DNA of 14,545 bases. Source: Rhodospirillaceae bacterium (GTDB taxonomy: Bacteria; Pseudomonadota; Alphaproteobacteria; MPNO01; UBA2964). The notes under the pieces were generated by a model. That model saw only the letters and a program-made list of their open reading frames with translations, ran no database searches and was not told the origin of the DNA. Below, one piece after another: positions 1 to 6,282 of this stretch; the stretch's first letter is position 1; each line of letters starts with the position of its first letter. Position numbers and translations under genes: made by a program. The DNA lies in NCBI GenBank assembly GCA_018660305.1, contig JABJKO010000236.1:1-14545 (forward strand). Direction: 5' to 3'.

Positions 1-2
1 GC

Positions 3-635
3 GTTTTGCTGATGGATGAGCCGCTGAGTAACCTGGACGCCCGCCTGAGGGAGGAAGTCCGGGGTAAAATTCGCGACCTCGCCAAACAGCTGGAGGCGAC
101 CGTTCTTTACGTGACCCATGACCAGATTGAAGCCATGGCCATAGCGGACAAGATCGCCGTGATGAGTTTCGGCAAGCTGTTGCAGTTTGGGTCGCCCATG
201 GACCTCTACCGGAATCCCAATTGTCCGGAGGTTGCAGAGTTTTTCGGAACCGTGAACTGGTTGCCGGGCGAGTTGGAATCGGCCGAGAGCAATTTGGTGA
301 AAACCGCCATTGGGGAATTTTCAGTATCACCGGATTCCATAACGGGAAAGAATGTTTGGATTGGTTTCCGGCCTGAACATATGGGCTTTTCCGAAGAAAC
401 ATTCAGCGAAAAACCCAATCATTTTCTGGCCGACCTAAAGAACAAAATTTTCCTCGGCGACCAATACACCTTTGACGCCCATGCCGCGAACTCTAACCTG
501 GTGGGGAAGAGTCGGATTGCTCCCAAGTTACAGGGGGATAAATTGCATATCGCTGTTGACCCTGCCGACCTCATGGTTTTCCCCGCGGATGACAATAACA
601 CCAAGTTTATTGAGACATCGATGGCGAATGCGTAA
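3..635 (+). CDS. ABC transporter ATP-binding protein, 3' part (gene starts before the window)
   Basis: This is the C-terminal 210 residues of an importer ATPase that powers the transporter encoded downstream. The frame is open to the left edge and begins inside the Walker B strand (VLLMDEP), followed at once by the D-loop (SNLDA) and the H-switch (YVTHDQIEA). Walker A and the LSGGQ signature must lie upstream of the window. After the nucleotide-binding domain (about residue 85 on) comes a TOBE-type region with GFRPEHM, typical of the MalK/PotA/FbpC branch, and an IAVDPADLMVFP end. The peripheral membrane protein would dock on the fused permease encoded at 1980-3683. Gene order ATPase, binding protein, permease supports one transport system. 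The exact substrate cannot be read from this subunit. Family call is firm; the symbol is left empty because several importers share these motifs. Confidence 0.93.
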   Translation, partial: VLLMDEPLSNLDARLREEVRGKIRDLAKQLEATVLYVTHDQIEAMAIADKIAVMSFGKLLQFGSPMDLYRNPNCPEVAEFFGTVNWLPGELESAESNLVKTAIGEFSVSPDSITGKNVWIGFRPEHMGFSEETFSEKPNHFLADLKNKIFLGDQYTFDAHAANSNLVGKSRIAPKLQGDKLHIAVDPADLMVFPADDNNTKFIETSMANA

Positions 636-682
636 CCAGTGAAACACGAAGTAAAAGACAGTTTGATGTAAGAATATGAATA

Positions 683-688
683 TATAAT
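683..688 (+). promoter_or_regulatory. possible -10 element (TATAAT) before the binding-protein gene
   Basis: A perfect TATAAT lies in the AT-rich gap between the ATPase gene and the binding-protein gene, about 70 bases before the ATG at 760. The best -35-like sequence (TTGATG at 663-668) is only 14 bases upstream, too close for a canonical promoter, so the assignment is weak. It would give the binding protein extra transcription over the ATPase, a common arrangement in such operons. That role is inference. Confidence 0.3.
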
Positions 689-759
689 ACGATGATAAGA
701 CCATATGTTTGAGTTTGGAAGAAAGACACCAAATCCACGGTAGCAAAGGAGACAAGTTT

Positions 760-1887
760 ATGTTTAAGAAACGAAGCAAGTTTACGGCTTTAAAGGCCGT
801 AGCATTCATTCCCGTTACAGCCATGCTGGCTATGGGCACCGCATCAGCGGCGGATGCGCCCAAGACTCTCGCCGAACTGATTGCCGGCGCAAAGAAGGAA
901 ACCACGCTACGCGCCATGTGGTCCTCAAGCAGCCTAGCTGGCGGCAAGGGATTCAAACACGTCGTCGCCGCCATGAACAAGAAATACGGCACGAACATCA
1001 AACCAAAGTTTACCCCGGGCCCGTCCATGACCCGGATGATTGCAAAGGTCACCCGCGAGGTGAAAGCCGGGCAGCCGGGCAGCACCGATGTGATCTGGGG
1101 CAACGCCGGTGGCGCGCTGAAGGGCGGCAAGGTCGGGATCCTGCGCAAAATGAACTGGCTGGCCTATCTAGATCGGCAGCCACTCAAGTGGAAGGGCTTT
1201 GATCCGGTTTCCCCGGGCGGCTTTTCGCTGGCCTCAGGCGGCTCGCTGGTCGGGATCATGTATAATTCCGACATGGTCAAGGGCGACGATATCCCGAAAT
1301 CGTTCGAGGATGTCTTCAAGCCCAAATTCAAGGGCAAGATCGCGTCCACGCCTTATGCGGCCGGCATGCGCGAATTCGGTATGCCTGACGTGCTCGGCAA
1401 CGATAGGATGATGGCATTCACCAAGCGGCTGACCAACCAAATCGGCGGTCTCATGCGCTGCGGGTCGGTGGACCGTCTGACCAGCGGTGAGTTTCTCATG
1501 CTGGTCTTCAGTTGCGGCGACCAGTATGTGAACCGTGCCCATAACTCGGGCAGCGGGGAGCCGATTGCATACGCACTTATGAAAGAGGCCGTTATCTCGC
1601 ATACGCGCTACGGTTCGGTGCCGGTGAATTCCAGTTCGCCCAACGCCGCGGCGCTGTTCGTGGCGTATCTGCATAGCGTGGAAGGCCAGAAATGGATGTG
1701 GCAGAAGGCCGGGCTTGATCTCCCTGTCTATCCGGAGTCGCAAATGCGGAAGCGCCTGCTGGCGGCCCAGGATGCCGGCGCCAAAGTCGTCATGAACTCG
1801 CCCCAGTGGCTGGGCAAGCAGGGTGGCTACCGCAAGTACCGCAAGAGCCTCGAGAAGATCCTCAAGGCGAAGCGCAAGAAGAAGTAA
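760..1887 (+). CDS. ABC transporter periplasmic substrate-binding protein (AfuA/COG1840-like)
   Basis: A 375-residue exported protein that would bind the substrate in the periplasm and deliver it to the fused permease. The ATG at 760 is chosen because AAAGGAG (745-751) sits 8 bases upstream and the protein then starts with a classical signal peptide: MFKKRSK, a hydrophobic stretch (about 10-28) and a likely cut at TASA|AD after residue 30. A start at 709 is also open but would put 17 polar residues before the signal. The mature part has type-2 binding-protein features: TDVIWGN (109-115), LVGIMYNSDMV (163-173), DVFKPKFKGKI (184-194) and SVEGQKWMWQKAG (306-318). No adjacent Tyr-Tyr pair as in ferric-iron FbpA is present. 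Two close cysteines, C234 and C252, could form a disulfide. The C-terminus is very basic (KAKRKKK). Family is fairly sure; substrate unknown. Confidence 0.9.
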   Translation: MFKKRSKFTALKAVAFIPVTAMLAMGTASAADAPKTLAELIAGAKKETTLRAMWSSSSLAGGKGFKHVVAAMNKKYGTNIKPKFTPGPSMTRMIAKVTREVKAGQPGSTDVIWGNAGGALKGGKVGILRKMNWLAYLDRQPLKWKGFDPVSPGGFSLASGGSLVGIMYNSDMVKGDDIPKSFEDVFKPKFKGKIASTPYAAGMREFGMPDVLGNDRMMAFTKRLTNQIGGLMRCGSVDRLTSGEFLMLVFSCGDQYVNRAHNSGSGEPIAYALMKEAVISHTRYGSVPVNSSSPNAAALFVAYLHSVEGQKWMWQKAGLDLPVYPESQMRKRLLAAQDAGAKVVMNSPQWLGKQGGYRKYRKSLEKILKAKRKKK

Positions 1888-1911
1888 GCCGAAGTATCAA
1901 CCGTGAACGTG

Positions 1912-1936
1912 AGTCGGGGAGCATCGCTCCCCGACT
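1912..1936. repeat. perfect 11-bp inverted repeat (hairpin) between binding-protein and permease genes
   Basis: AGTCGGGGAGC (1912-1922) and its exact reverse complement (1926-1936) are separated by only three bases. The RNA would form a very stable GC-rich hairpin 24 bases after the binding-protein stop. No T-run follows, so it is not a canonical intrinsic terminator. Its place fits a 3'-end stabiliser or partial terminator that keeps binding-protein mRNA in excess over permease mRNA; that role is inferred from similar importer operons. Confidence 0.75.
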
Positions 1937-1979
1937 TGCTCTGGTCCGACGCCTGTCCGCCCAGCCATAGAGGTCCGTC

Positions 1980-3683
1980 GTGAATTCGAACTCATCACCA
2001 ACGCTGATCGCGCTTGCCGCGTTACCGATGCTGGTCATCATGACGCTGGTAACGGTCCTTATATGGATCAGCTTTCAGACTGGCATTTTGGGGACATCGG
2101 ACGCCACCTATACGTTAAGCAATTACGTCGACGTCTTCGACGATTCTATATTCCTTGAAGCAGTTTCAAACACGATAATATTTTCGATCACGGCGACGCT
2201 GGTCGCCATGGTGATAGGTCTGCCGATCGCGTGGGTTACGGAACGGACAACCCTGCGGGGCAAGAGCTGGATCTATGTCATCATGACGCTGGGTCTGCTG
2301 ATCCCGGGTATCTACACCGCGATGGGGTGGACCTTTCTGGCCCATGAACGGATCGGCTTCCTCAACCGGTGGGCGGTCCAGATTTTTGGTTTTTCCGAAG
2401 CGCCTCTTAACATCGCAACCCCCATTGGCATGGGTTTCGTCCAGGGACTCAGCCTGGCGGCTTTGGGCTTCATCCTCACCGCCCAGATGTTTCGTTCCAT
2501 GAATCCGTCGCTCGAAGAGGCGGCGGGAATCCACGGTCTGGGTTTCTTCTCCACATTGCGCCGCATAACGCTGCCGCTCGCCATGCCCGCGATCCTTGCG
2601 GCGGTGATCTATATCGTCGTCATCGGGATAGCGACGTTCGACGTTCCGGCGATTATCGGAATGGGCTCCCGGGTTTACCTGCTCAGCACCTATATCTTTC
2701 AGAAGACCAACCCAGGCGATGAAGAGCTGGCCCAGCACGGGATCACGGCTGCCTTGGGTGTCATGATGATCCTTGTCGCTGTGCTTCTGACATGGTGGTA
2801 CAGCAGCGTCCTGCGCAAAGGCGACCAATACGGTGTGGTTACCGGCAAGGGGTACCGGCCCACCCTCATCGAAATTGGTAACTGGGGATATGCTGCCTGG
2901 GGCTTCATCGCGTTTTACGTCCTAGCCGCCAAGCTGGTGCCGCTCCTGCTCATCGCCTACGCGGCGTTCGTTCCTTATCTGGCGCCGCCCTCCGCGAAAA
3001 TGTTCGGGCTGATGTCCCTTACAAATATCATGGAAGCCATGGACTGGGACTTGGTCTTAAGAGGGATGAAGAATACCGCCATCCTGGTTCTTACCGTGCC
3101 GGCTTTAACGCTGGTGCTGGCATTCGCCATTTCCTGGCTTATCGTAAGAAGCCGAAGCAGAGTCCGCTATCTCCTCGAATTTGGCGCGTTCCTGCCTCAT
3201 GCACTGCCCGAGGTCATTCTCGCCATTGCCGCGCTTCTCCTGGCCCTGTTCGTTCTCCAGGGCATCGCGCCGCTTTACGGCTCTGTAACGCTCATCGCGA
3301 TCGTCTACGTGATAACGCGCATCAGCTTTGCCACGCGGGCAATCAACAGCGCGCTTCTTCAAATTCATAAGGAGCTCGAGGAAGCCGCGCATACGGCCGG
3401 GCTTTCCGCCGTCAGAACGTCATGGCGCATCCTCGTTCCGCTTTTGCGCCCGACCTTGATGTCTGTTTGGATATGGTCCGCGATCCTGGTCTACCGCGAA
3501 CTGACAGTTGCCGTGTTTCTGGTCGGACAAGACAATCTGACCCTGCCCGCGGTGATCTGGAGCTACTGGCAATCGGGCGCCACCAACCTGGCAGCGGGGG
3601 TGACACTCGTCATGACCATCCTCTTGACACCCCTGATTCTGATCTTCTGGTGGTTCGGCAGAAAATCCGTGATGTCGAGCTAG
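1980..3683 (+). CDS. ABC transporter permease, fused double-domain (FbpB/ThiP-like)
   Basis: A 567-residue inner-membrane protein in which two permease domains are fused, so one chain can form the whole membrane channel. Many hydrophobic segments are visible in two sets, about 8-280 and 300-560. Each half carries the cytoplasmic EAA loop that contacts the ATPase: LEEAAGIHGLG with ITLP (178-199), and LEEAAHTAGLS with ILVP (466-487). The start is GTG at 1980, preceded by AGAGGT (1969-1974) at five bases; no earlier start fits better. The double length and the neighbouring binding protein match the iron(III)/thiamine/phosphonate branch of importers. It lies 92 bases after the binding-protein stop, with the hairpin in between, and 40 bases before the VOC gene. 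Specific substrate not determinable. Confidence 0.92.
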   Translation: MNSNSSPTLIALAALPMLVIMTLVTVLIWISFQTGILGTSDATYTLSNYVDVFDDSIFLEAVSNTIIFSITATLVAMVIGLPIAWVTERTTLRGKSWIYVIMTLGLLIPGIYTAMGWTFLAHERIGFLNRWAVQIFGFSEAPLNIATPIGMGFVQGLSLAALGFILTAQMFRSMNPSLEEAAGIHGLGFFSTLRRITLPLAMPAILAAVIYIVVIGIATFDVPAIIGMGSRVYLLSTYIFQKTNPGDEELAQHGITAALGVMMILVAVLLTWWYSSVLRKGDQYGVVTGKGYRPTLIEIGNWGYAAWGFIAFYVLAAKLVPLLLIAYAAFVPYLAPPSAKMFGLMSLTNIMEAMDWDLVLRGMKNTAILVLTVPALTLVLAFAISWLIVRSRSRVRYLLEFGAFLPHALPEVILAIAALLLALFVLQGIAPLYGSVTLIAIVYVITRISFATRAINSALLQIHKELEEAAHTAGLSAVRTSWRILVPLLRPTLMSVWIWSAILVYRELTVAVFLVGQDNLTLPAVIWSYWQSGATNLAAGVTLVMTILLTPLILIFWWFGRKSVMSS

Positions 3684-3723
3684 ACAAATTAGCTAAAGAG
3701 ACACACTCGACGAGAGACGCCTC

Positions 3724-4959
3724 ATGCTCGATTCAATGGATGGAAAATTTAATGTCGGCGGCGTGCTGCTGGACCGGCCGTTCAAGATCAGACGGCTGGG
3801 TCATTTCGGCATCAACGCCATCAAGATGGAAGAGGCACTGCATTTCTACCACGCGCTGCTGGGGTTCAAGATCGTCGATATCCGCGACCAGTATCCCGAG
3901 GGACGCGAAGTCCCCGAGGAATTCAAACAATTCGGCGATCTGAGAGGCTTTTTTTTCCGTTACTCACACGATCACCATGCCTTCGTGCTCTATAATCACC
4001 GTTTCCGCGGCGCCAACGACAAGCTCGGACGCTGGAAGGAGAGCATCACCGTCAACCAGATCACCTGGCAATGCGGCAGTCTGGAAGAAGTGGTCAACGC
4101 AAATGCCTGGCTGACCGAAAGGGGGTCGAACATTACCCGCGCCGGTCGGGACATGCCGGGCTCCAACTGGCACACCTATGTCATGGATGCCGACTGGTTC
4201 CAGAATGAACTGTATTACGGCATCGAGCAGATCGGCTGGAATGGTCATTCCAAGCCATGGGACATGCATGACCGGGAGTTCCGCGAGATCCCCGATCTGC
4301 CGCAGATCTCGGAATATCGTGAAGTGCAGGACGCGCTGGACCGCGGCTCGGAGATTCTGTCGGGCTACCGCGATGCCGAACCCCTGGAAGAAAAATTCAA
4401 CGTCAACGGCATCCTGCTGGGGCGGCCATTCAAGATCACCAAGATCGGCCCGGTGCGGCTGTTCTGCGAGGATATGGATGCGGCACTGGCCTTCTATCGC
4501 GACACGCTGGGGTTCATCGAGACCGAAACGGTGGATTACCAGGGGCATCATTGCATCTTCCTGCGCAACAACACCGAGCACCATTCCATGGCGCTCTATC
4601 CCATCGCACTCCGCAAGGCGCTCGGCTGTCGCGAGGATTCCCAGCTCTTTGCCTTCGCGGTCAGGCTGGCCAATTACCAGCAACTTAAGAACGCGGTCTC
4701 GTTCTTCCGCGAACAGGGCTGCGAGGTGCGCGAGGATATACCGCAGGAACTCTATCCGGGGATCGATTACACCGCCTTTGTCGTCGATCCGGACGGCCAG
4801 CTGATCCAGCTATATGCGACCATGGAGCAGGTGGGCTGGGACGGCAGACCCCGCGACACCGACCAGCGCCGCAAGGTTACCCCAGGCCAGTGGCCCGATG
4901 CCATCGACGCTACATCGGACAGCTATATGGGTGAGCCCTTGCTCGGTCCCTGGGGCTGA
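3724..4959 (+). CDS. tandem-domain VOC family protein (extradiol dioxygenase / glyoxalase fold)
   Basis: A 411-residue cytoplasmic protein built of two similar halves, about 7-174 and 223-374. Both open with KFNVxGxLLxRPFKI, continue through an ALxFYxxxLGF helix and close with EQ(I/V)GW(N/D)G. The fold is that of type I extradiol dioxygenases and glyoxalases. In the first half H27 (LGHFGIN) and E162 (NELYYG) sit at classical metal-ligand positions and H84/H85 match the conserved second-sphere His, but the expected second His ligand appears as Gln (Q112). In the second half the corresponding positions are V244, about A310, and Q362, so it looks metal-free. Start ATG has GAGAGA (3712-3717) six bases upstream. 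It follows the permease by 40 bases, suggesting it acts on the imported compound. Ring cleavage, lyase or isomerase activity are all possible. Confidence 0.85.
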   Translation: MLDSMDGKFNVGGVLLDRPFKIRRLGHFGINAIKMEEALHFYHALLGFKIVDIRDQYPEGREVPEEFKQFGDLRGFFFRYSHDHHAFVLYNHRFRGANDKLGRWKESITVNQITWQCGSLEEVVNANAWLTERGSNITRAGRDMPGSNWHTYVMDADWFQNELYYGIEQIGWNGHSKPWDMHDREFREIPDLPQISEYREVQDALDRGSEILSGYRDAEPLEEKFNVNGILLGRPFKITKIGPVRLFCEDMDAALAFYRDTLGFIETETVDYQGHHCIFLRNNTEHHSMALYPIALRKALGCREDSQLFAFAVRLANYQQLKNAVSFFREQGCEVREDIPQELYPGIDYTAFVVDPDGQLIQLYATMEQVGWDGRPRDTDQRRKVTPGQWPDAIDATSDSYMGEPLLGPWG

Positions 4960-4981
4960 TTTCGGTCATCGCCCCGCGACC

Positions 4982-5314
4982 ATGACCGAGGAACGCCTTC
5001 CAACGCACATCTGGGTCGATGCCCATCTGAGGCGCTGTTCTGTCGCAGCGGTTCCGACGGTGGTCATCCACAAAGGCGAGAAGATGGGCGGCACCGTCAT
5101 GCTGAAGGTCTATCAGGCCGGAATCGGCTGCCGCCTGCTGTCGCAGATGCGCGATCTCGACGGCAAGCTGTCCTGGTACCCGGCCCATAAGGAAGACATC
5201 ATCGAGGAGCGCGAGGCGGACGAGCATATCCGCCGGGCGGTGGACCGCGATCCGGACCTCTGGGTCATCGAAATGGAGACGCGGGATGGTACGATCCCGC
5301 TGGATGACGACTGA
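4982..5314 (+). CDS. DUF1491 family protein
   Basis: A 110-residue soluble protein resembling the DUF1491 family, a group of small proteins of unknown function found mainly in Alphaproteobacteria. The recognisable parts are the start, LPTHIWVDAHLRRCSVAAVPTVV (residues 6-28), a GEKMGGTVMLKV strand, and the acidic end with DPDLWVIEMETRDG. ATG at 4982 is chosen because it gives the family's usual N-terminus; the frame stays open further left but only inside the VOC gene. The ribosome site is weak. It begins 22 bases after the VOC stop, so translation may be coupled, yet no functional link between the two is known. No signal peptide or membrane segment is seen. It ends seven bases from the convergent gene 5322-5648. 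Confidence 0.72.
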   Translation: MTEERLPTHIWVDAHLRRCSVAAVPTVVIHKGEKMGGTVMLKVYQAGIGCRLLSQMRDLDGKLSWYPAHKEDIIEEREADEHIRRAVDRDPDLWVIEMETRDGTIPLDDD

Positions 5315-5321
5315 ACCTCTC

Positions 5322-5648
5322 TCAATCCTCTTCGAATACAGCGCGGATACGCCCGAGGAGGGTTGGTGGCCGTTCGGCAACCGGGCGCTCTTTTGGCTCA
5401 TCCATCATCAGCGACTGGCTTTTCGGGACTTTAGGGGCATGGGGGTTGTCGACGCTGTACAGGCTGCGAAAACTGCCGTCCTCCTTGACGGCGTAATAGG
5501 CGATTTTTGCGATGCCCGGATCGTTCTTTATTCGGTACGCCGCATCCGCCTCCGCCTCACCGCGGGTCTCTATGTCGCTATAGACGACTGCCCCCTCCTT
5601 GATCGTCTGACCCGGTTTGCAAATATAGATTTCTGTAGCACCGGACAT
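5322..5648 (-). CDS. small protein of unknown function, tandem copy 1
   Basis: A 108-residue protein I do not recognise. It starts MSGATEIYICKPGQ, has a compact N-terminal part to about residue 67 (ending IAYYAVKEDGSFRSLYSV), then a Pro/Lys/Glu-rich linker that is probably disordered, and a short C-terminal segment LLGRIRAVFEED. An ATG one codon upstream (5651) is also possible; I chose 5648 because the sister gene at 5825-6163 starts exactly at MSG. About half of the first 65 residues match that sister, which shows this strand is coding rather than the overlapping open frame on the other strand. No signal peptide, transmembrane segment or catalytic motif is seen. The single Cys (CKPGQ) is kept in both copies. 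It ends tail-to-tail with the DUF1491 gene. Confidence 0.75.
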   Translation of the reverse strand: MSGATEIYICKPGQTIKEGAVVYSDIETRGEAEADAAYRIKNDPGIAKIAYYAVKEDGSFRSLYSVDNPHAPKVPKSQSLMMDEPKERPVAERPPTLLGRIRAVFEED

Positions 5649-5705
5649 CATGCCAACAACTTGTTTTATTGATTTGCGCCGGTCTTAGCGTGCCCGGAAA
5701 TTTTT

Positions 5706-5739
5706 GGCAAAAAGTTAAGCAGATAGAAAATTCGGCCAA
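5706..5739 (-). promoter_or_regulatory. upstream element of copy 1, shared with copy 2 (possible promoter)
   Basis: Read on the minus strand this is TTGGCC, 14 bases, then CTTAAC, two bases, TTTGCC. The same arrangement with 15 bases occurs before the sister gene (6224-6258). Both stand 55-61 bases before their start codons. The spacing of TTGGCC to TAAC would suit a -35/-10 pair, but TAAC is a poor -10. It may instead be a binding site; TTAAC resembles a half-site of the cell-cycle regulator CtrA. Conservation is seen; function is inferred. Confidence 0.4.
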
Positions 5740-5824
5740 AATGTATTCCTGAATCGGACGGTGCCATGACCAGGCGGAATATGATCCTTACGATCACTGA
5801 ATTTGTGTCGTTGAAAGCCCAAAT

Positions 5825-6163
5825 TCAGGCTTCGAAGACCGCCCGTAATTTTCCGAAAAACGACTTTTTAGGGGCACCTTTCTTCCGGCCTCCCTTGGCG
5901 ATACTGGCTTTGGCCCCCGACGGTGCCGAACGCGGAGAGCTTTTTGCCTCGGGAGACGCCCCAAATGTATAGAGATCTTCGACCTGACCATTATCGTCCA
6001 CCGCATAATAGGCAATCACGGCGATGGATGAATCGGCCTTGGTACGGAGCGTTGCATCGGCCATTGCGGCGGCACGGGAGGTCACCGTATCGCTGGTTTC
6101 CAGCTTGCCCTGCCTGATCTCCTGACCAGGCTTGCAGATGTATATTTCGGTGGTTCCAGACAT
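5825..6163 (-). CDS. small protein of unknown function, tandem copy 2
   Basis: A 112-residue protein, paralogous to the one encoded just downstream. It begins MSGTTEIYICKPGQ, shares IAYYAV (about residues 50-55) and the C-terminal segment FFGKLRAVFEA, and differs most in the linker, which here is Ser/Ala/Lys-rich and strongly basic (KGGRKKGAPKK) rather than mixed-charge. The plan is therefore a 65-residue conserved domain, a divergent tether and a conserved C-terminal peptide. No known motif or membrane segment is evident. The ribosome site is weak (GAGAA). It is divergent from the MmgE/PrpD gene across a 119-base gap and precedes copy 1 by 176 bases, with its own upstream element. Function unknown; duplication argues that both copies are expressed genes. 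Confidence 0.75.
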   Translation of the reverse strand: MSGTTEIYICKPGQEIRQGKLETSDTVTSRAAAMADATLRTKADSSIAVIAYYAVDDNGQVEDLYTFGASPEAKSSPRSAPSGAKASIAKGGRKKGAPKKSFFGKLRAVFEA

Positions 6164-6223
6164 GACAATTCTCGATCTGATTTAATGTCATTCGGAAGTT
6201 ACCGATTCTGTGCCTGAACAATT

Positions 6224-6258
6224 GGCAAATCGTTAAGAGCATGAGACGGTCAGGCCAA
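6224..6258 (-). promoter_or_regulatory. upstream element of copy 2, shared with copy 1 (possible promoter)
   Basis: Minus-strand TTGGCC, 15 bases, CTTAAC, two bases, TTTGCC, matching the element before copy 1 (5706-5739). It starts 61 bases before the copy 2 ATG and lies in the divergent gap with the MmgE/PrpD gene, so it could affect both directions. The flanking DNA between the blocks is not conserved, so the blocks look selected rather than simply left over from duplication. Confidence 0.4.
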
Positions 6259-6282
6259 TTTTAACCTTGGAATTTGGCCATA

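Noticed and set aside
5286..5672. 128-residue plus-strand open frame across the small-protein gene
   Set aside because: The minus-strand frame has a clear paralogue next door; the plus frame has no paralogue, no ribosome site and no motif.
6224..6282. Promoter for the MmgE/PrpD gene starting with TTGGCA at 6222
   Set aside because: No acceptable -10 sequence occurs 16-18 bases downstream; the TTGGCA overlaps the element assigned to the opposite strand.
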